DNA of 5,410 nt, taken from Flavobacteriales bacterium (lineage in GTDB: Bacteria > Bacteroidota > Bacteroidia > Flavobacteriales_F > PHOS-HE28). The stretch lies in NCBI GenBank assembly GCA_020635695.1, contig JACJZH010000033.1:1-5410 (forward strand), in the 5' to 3' direction. Made by a program: the position numbers and the translations under genes. The notes beneath the pieces were generated by a model. It was not told the origin of the DNA and ran no database searches. It saw only the letters and a list, made by a program, of their open reading frames with translations. The first letter of the stretch is position 1, and each line of letters starts with the position of its first letter. Positions 1 to 5,410 of this stretch are shown here, one piece after another.

Positions 1-593
1 GTCAGGTGCAGGTCACCTTCCAGGGCGAGTTCATTGAGCGCGTCGGTGAATCGTCCCCGGAGCGCCAGTTCATCGCTGTGGGTGAGGACCTCCAGCGCGT
101 TGCCGGCATCGCGGTAGCGTACGGTGAGGTCCTGCATGCTGACCCGTGCCAGGTCCAGCCCGCCACTGCTGCCGGTGGTGTCGCTCCGCCAGAGCATCCA
201 GTTCGGCCGGCCTTCCGCGTCGCGGGCCGCATGCAGGCGTACATGGGAGCCATGCACCTCGCGCACCACGTAGTCGCCTCGGAACAGGTCCAGCAGCCCG
301 AATTCCAGGTACAGGTCCTCCGCGTGCAGCAGGGTGTCGGGGAACACCTGGTCGGGCAGGGCCTCGCGGGCCAGGACGTCATGCAGGTGCAGGGAGGCCT
401 GTGGAAAGCGCCGGATCAGGGTGAGCTCGATCTGGTCCACCTCCACCGGCCCGTTCAGGTGGGCGTTCAGCGCCCCGAGCAGCCGGGCCTTCACCTCGTC
501 CTCGTAGAAATGGCCGATCAGCGCCAGCCCGGTCAGCAGCAGCACGAACAGGGTGCCGAGGACCAGGAGCAGCTTGCGGAGCGGACGGAACAT
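1..593 (-). CDS. AsmA-like family protein, N-terminal part (cut by window edge)
   Basis: The visible part is the first 197 codons, with no stop, read from an ATG at 593-591; the C-terminal part lies beyond the left edge. Residues 1-7 are basic (MFRPLRK) and residues 8-27 form one Leu/Val-rich membrane segment, so the protein is probably anchored in the inner membrane with the rest in the periplasm. After it come an amphipathic helix and the segment RRFPQASLHLHDV at 61-73, followed by DTLLHAEDLYLEF further on. This pattern of a short beta-rich repeat opening is what I recognise from AsmA-like proteins of Bacteroidota, which are usually several hundred residues longer. The AsmA superfamily is linked to outer-membrane biogenesis and lipid transport between membranes; the precise role here is unknown. 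The gene is co-directional with rluB but separated by 133 bases, so it may have its own promoter. No frame break is visible. Confidence 0.8.
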   Translation of the reverse strand, partial: MFRPLRKLLLVLGTLFVLLLTGLALIGHFYEDEVKARLLGALNAHLNGPVEVDQIELTLIRRFPQASLHLHDVLAREALPDQVFPDTLLHAEDLYLEFGLLDLFRGDYVVREVHGSHVRLHAARDAEGRPNWMLWRSDTTGSSGGLDLARVSMQDLTVRYRDAGNALEVLTHSDELALRGRFTDALNELALEGDLHL

Positions 594-624
594 GGCGAAG
601 CGACGAAAGGTACCCGGGATGCAG

Positions 625-651
625 GCCGGCGTTCGGCCGTGAACGACCGGC
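625..651. repeat. GC-rich hairpin in the rluB / AsmA-like spacer
   Basis: Arm GCCGGCGTTC (625-634) pairs with GAACG-A-CCGGC (641-651), giving ten pairs with one bulged A at 646 and a six-base loop at 635-640. It lies between the minus-strand rluB stop and the next minus-strand start at 593. No T run follows it on either strand, so it is not a classic intrinsic terminator; a partial terminator, an mRNA-stabilising stem or chance in GC-rich DNA are all possible. The rest of the spacer (594-726) shows no gene. One weak promoter-like element, TACCTTTC on the minus strand at 612-605, resembles the Bacteroidota -7 consensus TAnnTTTG but lacks a matching -33 box. Confidence 0.35.
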
Positions 652-726
652 TCTTCCACAGCCCGGTGTTACCAGAGCGAATAACGTGCCGGATCCCGCC
701 GCTGGTGTGCTGGGACGACAGGGTCC

Positions 727-1671
727 TCAGCGGATCCGCTTCAGCAGGGTGACCTCCTTCTCGCGGAGATGGCGCCACTTGCCCCGGGGCAGGTCCTTCT
801 TGGTGAGCCCGGCGAAGAGCACGCGGTCCAGCTTCACCACCTTGTAGCCCAGTGCCTCGAACATGCGGCGCACGATCCGGTTGCGTCCGATGTGCAGCTT
901 GATGCCCACCTCATGACGGTCACTGCCCGGAACGAAGCTCGCCTCGTCCGCCTGTGCGGGGCCGTCCTCCAGTTCCACACCGTCCACCAATTGCTTCAGG
1001 TGTGCGGCGCTCACGGGCTGGTCCAGGGTGGCGTGATAGATCTTCTCGGCCCCGTGGCTCGGGTGGGTCAGCTTCTTCGCCAGCTCTCCGTCGTTGGTCA
1101 GCAGGAGCACTCCGGTGGTCATGCGGTCCAGACGTCCTACGGGATAAACGCGTTCGGTGCAGGCGTGGGCGATCAGGTTCATCACGGTGCGCCGGTCGGC
1201 CGGGTCGGCCGTGGTGGTGATGAAGTCCTTGGGCTTGTTCAGGAGCACGTAGCGTTTCTGCTCCATGCTCAGGCGTTGGCCGCCGTAGTGGACCACATCG
1301 CCGGGTGCCACCTTCGTGCCCAACTCGGTGACCACCTTCCCGTTCACCGTCACCACACCGGCCTGGATCAGGGTATCGGCCTCACGCCGGCTGGCCACAC
1401 CGCTCTGGGCCAGGTAGCGGTTCAGGCGTACCAGGCCGTCATCAGCGGCGGTGGGCTTGGTGGATCGGGCCCTGGCAGGTTTCCCCGGTCCGCGCTTGTC
1501 ATTGGGCCTCCCTCCGTCGCGGCGGGCCGGTGAACGTCCTTCCGCGTTGCGGCCGGCGCCTTTGGCACCGGAGCGGTCACCGGTCCTGGGGCGATCGCTT
1601 CTTCCGTCCGGGGAGGAGCGTTTCGGCCGGCGGCCGGGGCCGGGTTTGCGACCGGGTCTATTGGGGGCCAT
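727..1671 (-). CDS. rluB: rRNA pseudouridine synthase, RluB/RsuA family
   Basis: This 314-residue protein isomerises a uridine to pseudouridine in ribosomal RNA, in the cytoplasm. Residues 1-78 form a low-complexity tail rich in Arg, Gly, Pro and Lys with no hydrophobic core, likely disordered and RNA-binding. Residues 80-128 are an S4 RNA-binding domain (VRLNRYLAQSGVASRREAD). The catalytic domain follows from about 138, with the family signature PVGRLDRMTTGVLLL (177-191) holding the presumed catalytic Asp182. A second conserved block, GRNRIVRRMFEALGY, is at 262-276. In E. coli, RluB modifies 23S U2605 and RsuA 16S U516; the exact target here cannot be read from sequence, so the symbol is a family-level choice. 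The start overlaps the end of yraN by 14 bases, and there is no other Met before residue 136, which supports this start and suggests translational coupling. No Shine-Dalgarno sequence is visible. Confidence 0.9.
   Translation of the reverse strand: MAPNRPGRKPGPGRRPKRSSPDGRSDRPRTGDRSGAKGAGRNAEGRSPARRDGGRPNDKRGPGKPARARSTKPTAADDGLVRLNRYLAQSGVASRREADTLIQAGVVTVNGKVVTELGTKVAPGDVVHYGGQRLSMEQKRYVLLNKPKDFITTTADPADRRTVMNLIAHACTERVYPVGRLDRMTTGVLLLTNDGELAKKLTHPSHGAEKIYHATLDQPVSAAHLKQLVDGVELEDGPAQADEASFVPGSDRHEVGIKLHIGRNRIVRRMFEALGYKVVKLDRVLFAGLTKKDLPRGKWRHLREKEVTLLKRIR
729..740. repeat. 12-base perfect palindrome at the rluB stop
   Basis: AGCGGATCCGCT is a perfect palindrome that covers the last codons and most of the stop codon of rluB (Arg-Ile-Arg-stop). 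With no loop it would make a poor RNA hairpin. It could be a protein-binding site or a chance product of Arg codons in GC-rich DNA. No second copy is seen in the window. Confidence 0.3.
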
Positions 1672-2032
1672 CGGGTGTGTTGAAAAAGGCTTCGGGCAGG
1701 TGTTCGATCCGTGGTCCGCTCGGACCCAGCACGATGCTCACCACGTCGAAGCGCACATCGAGCTCGCTCGGATGTTGCGCAAGGTACGCCTCGGCGGCCC
1801 GCAGCAGTTTGCGGCGCTTCGCCAAGCCCACGGCCTCGAAGGGTTGCCCTGATCGGTCGCTTCGCCGGGTCTTCACCTCCACGAACACGATCTCCCGGGC
1901 CGTGCGGGCGATCAGGTCCACCTCGTCACGGGCATGCCGCCAGTTGCGGTGAAGCACCTCCAACCCGAGCTCCTCCAGAAAACGGCATGCGAGTTGTTCG
2001 CCTTCCCGGCCGGTGTCCAGATGCTCTGCCAT
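1658..2032 (-). CDS. yraN: YraN family protein (UPF0102), predicted nuclease fold
   Basis: The gene encodes 124 residues, the usual size for YraN/UPF0102 proteins. The diagnostic core is visible: an N-terminal helix with GREGEQLACRFLEELG (8-23), then EVDLIA (37-42) and VFVEVKTRR (49-57), then AKRRKLLRAAEAYL (71-84). Asp39, Glu52 and Lys54 match the PD-(D/E)xK metal-dependent nuclease arrangement, so the protein is presumed to act on DNA or a DNA junction. Its biochemical role in the family is not firmly settled. I chose the ATG at 2032 because the family begins with this kind of sequence (M-x-E-H-x-x-x-G-R-x-G-E). The open frame extends upstream to 2125, but those extra residues (Asp/Gly/Pro/Arg mix) do not resemble the family and would cover the divergent spacer. 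Its 3' end overlaps the rluB start by 14 bases, so the two are probably co-transcribed. Confidence 0.9.
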   Translation of the reverse strand: MAEHLDTGREGEQLACRFLEELGLEVLHRNWRHARDEVDLIARTAREIVFVEVKTRRSDRSGQPFEAVGLAKRRKLLRAAEAYLAQHPSELDVRFDVVSIVLGPSGPRIEHLPEAFFNTPDGPQ

Positions 2033-2085
2033 CCTTCCTGACGCACGGACCGTAACCCCCGGAGGGCGGTCGACGTACGAGGCTG

Positions 2086-2093
2086 TAAAATTG
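2086..2093 (+). promoter_or_regulatory. Possible Bacteroidota -7 promoter element for the DUF4412 gene
   Basis: TAAAATTG matches five of the six fixed positions of the Bacteroidota -7 consensus TAnnTTTG and sits in the only AT-rich patch of the 105-base divergent spacer (2033-2137). It lies about 45 bases before the ATG at 2138, a sensible distance. No clear -33 TTTG is seen upstream. I found no convincing matching element for yraN on the minus strand, and the spacer holds no other feature I can support. Confidence 0.3.
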
Positions 2094-2137
2094 AGCATCT
2101 TTCCACCAGCTCGATCCAGGTCCAATCGTTCCTGACC

Positions 2138-2779
2138 ATGCGCTCACCGTTCCGATCCCTCGCCCTGGCCGGGCTTGTCTCCCTCGCGCTGTCGCCCGCT
2201 GTGGCGCAGGCCTTCGAGGGTGTCATTGAGTTCACCAAGACCACCGGTCCGGTGGTCACCACCTACCGCTATTTCGTCAAGGGCGACCGCGTTCGGATCG
2301 AGGAGGTCAGTTCGCGTGGCGAGGTGCAGGGCATCATGCTGGTGGACACCCATGACCGCACGGTGACGGCGATCAGTCCGGAACGCAAGCTGTACATGGA
2401 CGTGCCGAACATGCGGCTGCCCCGGGAGGTGGAGACCGATGTGAAGAAGACCGGCGAGATGAAGGAGCTGGCCGGATACCAATGCGAGAAATGGACCGTG
2501 CGCAGTGACAAGGAGGACCGGACGCTCACCTACTGGGTGGCCGCCGATGCCTTCGAGTTCTTCATTCCCCTGCTGGAAACGCTGAACCGAAAGGATGAAC
2601 AGGCCGTGTTCTTCCTGGAGATCCCCGATGCCGGTGGGGTGTTCCCCATGCTCGGCGTGGAACAGAAGCTGGACGGCGCCGAGGTGAGCCGCCTGGAGGT
2701 GGCCAAGGTGACCCACGGGGATCAGAAGACCAGCCTGTTCGAGATCCCGGCCGGCTACAACCGCTTCGAGCGGAACTAA
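2138..2779 (+). CDS. Secreted DUF4412 domain-containing protein
   Basis: The 213-residue product begins with a clear Sec signal peptide: basic MRSPFR, hydrophobic core LALAGLVSLALSPAVA (8-23) and a likely signal peptidase I site after AVAQA (residue 25). No lipobox cysteine is present, so it is probably a soluble periplasmic or exported protein. The mature part (FEGVIEFTKT, then YRYFVKGDRVRIEE at 43-56, then MLVDTHDRTVTAISPERKLYMD at 67-88) has the alternating beta strands I associate with DUF4412 proteins, which are thought to share a LolA-like beta sheet. A second conserved stretch is ELAGYQCEKWTV (110-121), with the only cysteine at 116; many members have the same GY-x-C-x-K pattern. The function is unknown, and binding of a lipid or other hydrophobic ligand would be a guess. 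It stands alone on its strand, with a possible promoter at 2086, and its stop codon overlaps that of the opposing ldcA. Confidence 0.8.
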   Translation: MRSPFRSLALAGLVSLALSPAVAQAFEGVIEFTKTTGPVVTTYRYFVKGDRVRIEEVSSRGEVQGIMLVDTHDRTVTAISPERKLYMDVPNMRLPREVETDVKKTGEMKELAGYQCEKWTVRSDKEDRTLTYWVAADAFEFFIPLLETLNRKDEQAVFFLEIPDAGGVFPMLGVEQKLDGAEVSRLEVAKVTHGDQKTSLFEIPAGYNRFERN

Positions 2780-3711
2780 GCCCCGCTCGCGTCCGGCCTT
2801 TCAGGGCCGTCGAAGCTCAGCGTCGCACCCTCCGGGGTCACGCTGAGCTTTGCTTTGGCACCCAGGACCAGGGTCTGGTTGTCGCGACCATGCCCGGTGG
2901 GGAATCCGAAGCAGACCGGGTATTCCACGTCCCCGATGGCCTCGGAGATGATCGCCTCGGCGGTCCGTCCGAACGGGTCGTTCGGGTCCTTGTCGTGCAT
3001 GTCCGTCATGCCGCCCACCACCAATCCGGCCAACCCGCTGAACCAGCCACCCAGCCTCAGGTTCTGGACCATGCGGTCCATGTGGTAGAGCAGTTCGTCC
3101 AGGTCCTCCAGGAACAGGATCTTGCCCGTGGGGGCCAGGTCGGCCGGGGTGCCCCGCAGGCTGTACAGCACGCTCAGGTTCCCTCCGACCAGCACCCCTT
3201 CGCAGGTGCCGGGCCGGTCGCCGGAAACTGCGGTTTCCTTGCTCACGGAATAGGCCTCTCCGAACAGGGCCTTCCTTAGTGTTTCACGTGTGCCATCCGA
3301 CTTGCGGTCCGCGTGAAAGGGCATCTGGGCGTGCAGGGAGGCCACGCCCAGGTGGTGCAACGCGTTGTGCAGCACGGTCACATCGCTGAAGCCCGCGATC
3401 CACTTGGGGTCCTTCAGCAGCGGCGAAAGGTCCAGCCCGTCCAACAGGTGCACCGTGCCATAACCCCCACGGGCGCACCAGATGGCCCGCACCCCGGGGT
3501 CGTTGATCGCCGCCTGCAGGTCGGCGGTGCGTTCGGCGGCGGTGCCGGCCTGCTGGAAGGCCTTGCGCCCGACCCCCGCTCCCAGTTGAACGCGCAGGCC
3601 CCAGCTTTCGATGAGTTCCATGCCGGCCTGCAGCTCTTCGGCGGTGATGGCCCTGGCCGTGGGCACGATGGCCACGGTGTCGCCGGGGCGGAGGGAGGGG
3701 GGAATGAGCAT
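2776..3711 (-). CDS. ldcA: LD-carboxypeptidase (peptidase family S66)
   Basis: This 311-residue protein is of normal length for the LdcA/MccF-like S66 family and has no signal peptide, so it should act in the cytoplasm. LdcA enzymes remove the terminal D-Ala from tetrapeptide muropeptides by cutting the bond after the L-centre of diaminopimelate, during peptidoglycan recycling. The N-terminus (MLIPPSLRPGDTVAIVPTAR) is typical and fixes the start. The catalytic Ser-Glu-His triad can be assigned from conserved blocks: Ser109 in WIAGFSDVTVL, Glu202 in ILFLEDLDE, and His274 in FPTGHGRDNQTL. The CARGGYGTVHLLDGLD block at 79-94 is also characteristic. The related MccF enzymes that detoxify microcin C belong to the same family, but an isolated gene beside metG favours the recycling role. 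The 3' end carries a strong inverted repeat (2813-2850). Confidence 0.92.
   Translation of the reverse strand: MLIPPSLRPGDTVAIVPTARAITAEELQAGMELIESWGLRVQLGAGVGRKAFQQAGTAAERTADLQAAINDPGVRAIWCARGGYGTVHLLDGLDLSPLLKDPKWIAGFSDVTVLHNALHHLGVASLHAQMPFHADRKSDGTRETLRKALFGEAYSVSKETAVSGDRPGTCEGVLVGGNLSVLYSLRGTPADLAPTGKILFLEDLDELLYHMDRMVQNLRLGGWFSGLAGLVVGGMTDMHDKDPNDPFGRTAEAIISEAIGDVEYPVCFGFPTGHGRDNQTLVLGAKAKLSVTPEGATLSFDGPERPDASGA
2813..2850. repeat. 11-base perfect inverted repeat inside the ldcA 3' end; possible terminator of the DUF4412 gene
   Basis: AAGCTCAGCGT (2813-2823) and ACGCTGAGCTT (2840-2850) are exact reverse complements around a 16-base loop. The repeat starts 34 bases after the plus-strand DUF4412 stop. 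On the plus strand it is followed by TGCTTTGG, a mildly T-rich stretch, as might follow a terminator stem. A smaller stem, CGGCC-TTTCAG-GGCCG (2794-2809), lies just before it. In ldcA the arms encode Lys288-Val291 and Thr297-Phe300 around Pro-Glu-Gly-Ala, probably a beta hairpin. The repeat is seen directly; the terminator role is inference, weakened by the large loop and the lack of a true T run. Confidence 0.45.
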
Positions 3712-3719
3712 GGGGTGGG

Positions 3720-5410
3720 ATGGTAACTTCGCCGGCCAAGTTCGGGAACGTGAAGGAGCCCAAGCGACATACCGTCACCGCCGCCCTGCCCTATGCCAAC
3801 GGGCCGCTGCACATCGGCCATGTGGCCGGGGCCTTCCTGCCGGCGGACATCTACGTGCGCAACCTGCGCCAGCGCGGTAAGGAAGTGCTCTTCGTCTGTG
3901 GCAGCGACGAGCATGGCGCGGCCATCACCATCAAGGCGCTGAAGGAGGGCACCACGCCCCAGGCCATCGTGGACAGGTACCACGGCATGATCCGCGATGC
4001 CTTCGCCGGGCTGGGGGTGGAGTTCGACATCTACCACCGCACCAGCAGCGAACTCCACCGGGAGACCAGCCAGGCCTTCTTCCTGGAACTGCACGAGCAG
4101 GGTGCCTTCACCGAGAAGGAGGAGCAGCAGTACTACGACGAGGAGGCGAAGCAGTTCCTGGCGGACCGCTACATCACGGGCACCTGCCCCAAGTGCGGCA
4201 ACGAGGAGGCCTACGGCGACCAATGCGAGAAGTGCGGAAGCGCCCTGAGCCCGAAGGACCTCATCGACCCCCGAAGCACCCTGAGCGGAAGTACGCCCGT
4301 GCTGCGACCCACCAAGCACTGGTACCTGCCCATGGAACGCCATCAGCAATGGGTGGACACCTGGCTGAACGAGGGTACCCTGGACGGGAAGCCGCACCAT
4401 GCCGTAAAGGAGTGGAAACCCCAGGTGCTGGGCCAGTGCAACAGCTGGCTGAAGGACGGCCTTCGCCCACGGGCCATGACGCGCGACCTGGACTGGGGCG
4501 TGCCGGTGCCGCTTCCCAACGCGGAGGGCAAGGTGCTCTACGTCTGGCTGGACGCGCCCATCGGCTACATCAGCGCCACGAAGCAATGGGCCGCGGACAG
4601 GGGGCAGGACTGGGAGCCGTGGTGGAAGGACCAGGACACCCGCCTCGTCCACTTCATCGGGAAGGACAACATCGTCTTCCACTGCATCATCTTCCCCATC
4701 CTGTTGAAGCAGCACGGCGGCTTCCTGCTGCCGCAGAACGTGCCGGCCAACGAGTTCCTGAACCTGGAAGGGCGCAAGCTGAGCACCAGCCGCAACTGGG
4801 CGGTGTGGGTGCACGAGTACCTGGAACGCTGGCCCGATCGTCAGGACGAGCTGCGCTACTGCCTGGGCACCATCCTGCCCGAGTTCCGCGACAGCGAATT
4901 CACCTGGAAGGACTTCCAGGACAAGAACAACAACGAGCTGGTGGCCATCCTCGGCAACTTCGTGCAGCGGGTGTTCGTGCTCTCGCACAAGTATTACGAA
5001 GGCCGGTCGCCTGAGCCGGGTACACCTGACGCCTTGGACCGAGAGCTGTGGAGCGCCGTGCACGCCCAGGTGGAGGAGGTGGCCCGCCACGTGGACCATT
5101 TCCGCTTCAGGGAAGCCCTGGCGGCCGCCATGAACGTGGCCCGGGCCGGCAACAAGTACCTGACCGACACCGAGCCCTGGAAGCTCCAGAAGACCGACCC
5201 GGACCGCGTTCGAACGGTCCTTTCCAACGGGCTGAACGTGACCGCGGTGCTCAGCATCGTGCTCGAACCCTTCCTGCCGTTCACTGCCGTGAAACTGCGC
5301 GGCATGCTCGGCATCGGTGGAATGGACTGGGACGACGTCTTCCGTACCGACCTGATCGGCGGAGGAGCGGAGCTTGGTCAGCCGCAACACCTGTTTCGGC
5401 CGATCACCGA
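3720..5410 (+). CDS. metG: Methionine--tRNA ligase, C-terminal end cut by window edge
   Basis: The enzyme charges tRNA-Met with methionine in the cytoplasm, using ATP. The window holds 563 codons with no stop. The HIGH motif reads HIGH at 31-34 within AALPYANGPLHIGHVAG. A zinc knuckle with Cys156, Cys159, Cys169 and Cys172 (CPKC...CEKC) has the same spacing as in E. coli MetRS. The KMSKS loop reads KLSTS (353-357) before RNWAVWVHEYLE, the KxSTS form I know from Bacteroidota. The anticodon-binding helical domain follows (DFQDKNNNELVAILGNF, then AGNKYLTDTEPWKL). Bacteroidota MetRS usually ends with a Trbp111-like tRNA-binding domain near residues 580-690, which would lie past the right edge. 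The start at 3720 is well bounded: an in-frame TGA sits at 3705-3707 and no other start lies between. The ldcA start is 8 bases away on the other strand. A purine-rich stretch at 3691-3702 is too distant from the ATG for a standard Shine-Dalgarno. Confidence 0.96.
   Translation, partial: MVTSPAKFGNVKEPKRHTVTAALPYANGPLHIGHVAGAFLPADIYVRNLRQRGKEVLFVCGSDEHGAAITIKALKEGTTPQAIVDRYHGMIRDAFAGLGVEFDIYHRTSSELHRETSQAFFLELHEQGAFTEKEEQQYYDEEAKQFLADRYITGTCPKCGNEEAYGDQCEKCGSALSPKDLIDPRSTLSGSTPVLRPTKHWYLPMERHQQWVDTWLNEGTLDGKPHHAVKEWKPQVLGQCNSWLKDGLRPRAMTRDLDWGVPVPLPNAEGKVLYVWLDAPIGYISATKQWAADRGQDWEPWWKDQDTRLVHFIGKDNIVFHCIIFPILLKQHGGFLLPQNVPANEFLNLEGRKLSTSRNWAVWVHEYLERWPDRQDELRYCLGTILPEFRDSEFTWKDFQDKNNNELVAILGNFVQRVFVLSHKYYEGRSPEPGTPDALDRELWSAVHAQVEEVARHVDHFRFREALAAAMNVARAGNKYLTDTEPWKLQKTDPDRVRTVLSNGLNVTAVLSIVLEPFLPFTAVKLRGMLGIGGMDWDDVFRTDLIGGGAELGQPQHLFRPIT

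Noticed and set aside
6..752. A 248-codon plus-strand frame opposite the AsmA-like gene
   Set aside because: The minus-strand reading has a start, membrane segment and recognisable family sequence; the plus reading is Gln/Val/His/Gly-rich with no domain and runs through the spacer into the rluB end.
769..1533. A 254-codon plus-strand frame opposite rluB
   Set aside because: It is a shadow of the pseudouridine synthase, whose S4 and GRLD motifs are clear on the minus strand.
2033..2125. A 31-residue N-terminal extension of yraN
   Set aside because: The extra residues do not look like the family and would occupy most of the divergent promoter spacer; the ATG at 2032 fits the usual YraN start and length.
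2144..2716. A 190-codon minus-strand frame opposite the DUF4412 gene
   Set aside because: The plus strand has a textbook signal peptide and conserved blocks; the minus reading is rich in His, Gly and Leu with no recognisable domain.
2761..2773. CCGCT-TCG-AGCGG inverted repeat as an ldcA terminator
   Set aside because: The stem is only five pairs with no following T run on the minus strand, and it lies in DUF4412 codons; too weak to call.
3414..5390. A 658-codon open frame on the minus strand antisense to metG
   Set aside because: It is the complement of unmistakable MetRS coding sequence, and its translation is a biased mix of Val, Leu, Gln, His and Gly with no family resemblance. Long antisense frames are expected in GC-rich genes.
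1..5410. A new defence, mobile or otherwise undescribed system
   Set aside because: All six genes belong to common housekeeping or envelope families, base composition looks even, and I saw no transposase, integrase, toxin-antitoxin pair, CRISPR repeat, terminal repeats or tRNA-associated attachment site.

Overview
The window is a compact stretch of bacterial chromosome carrying six protein genes, four whole and one cut at each edge. Base composition is high in G+C (two 60-base lines counted by hand are about 63%). The protein families point to a high-GC member of the Bacteroidota, probably an uncultured Flavobacteriales-like lineage. The methionyl-tRNA synthetase has the Bacteroidota-style KxSTS version of the KMSKS loop, the AsmA-like protein has the N-terminus usual in that phylum, and the pseudouridine synthase carries a long basic N-terminal tail common there. 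No start has a well-placed Shine-Dalgarno sequence, which also fits. This placement is inference from remembered family sequences, not a search.

Layout. Positions 2032 down to 1 hold a minus-strand series: yraN (predicted nuclease-fold protein), rluB (rRNA pseudouridine synthase, overlapping yraN by 14 bases) and, after a 133-base gap with a GC-rich hairpin, the start of an AsmA-like membrane-anchored protein that runs off the left edge. A 105-base divergent spacer (2033-2137) separates yraN from a plus-strand secreted DUF4412-type protein (2138-2779). That gene meets a minus-strand LD-carboxypeptidase gene (ldcA, 3711-2776) tail to tail, with the two stop codons overlapping. The ldcA start lies only 8 bases from the start of the plus-strand metG (3720 onward), which runs off the right edge.

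Functionally these are housekeeping or envelope genes: translation (metG, rluB), peptidoglycan recycling (ldcA), envelope biogenesis (AsmA-like), a secreted protein of unknown role, and a conserved nuclease-fold protein. They do not form one obvious pathway. I see no tRNA, rRNA, CRISPR array, insertion sequence, phage gene or defence cassette, and nothing that supports a new biological system. The most interesting points are architectural. An 11-base perfect inverted repeat inside the 3' end of ldcA could terminate the convergent gene. The metG/ldcA start junction is extremely tight and leaves no room for ordinary promoters outside coding sequence.
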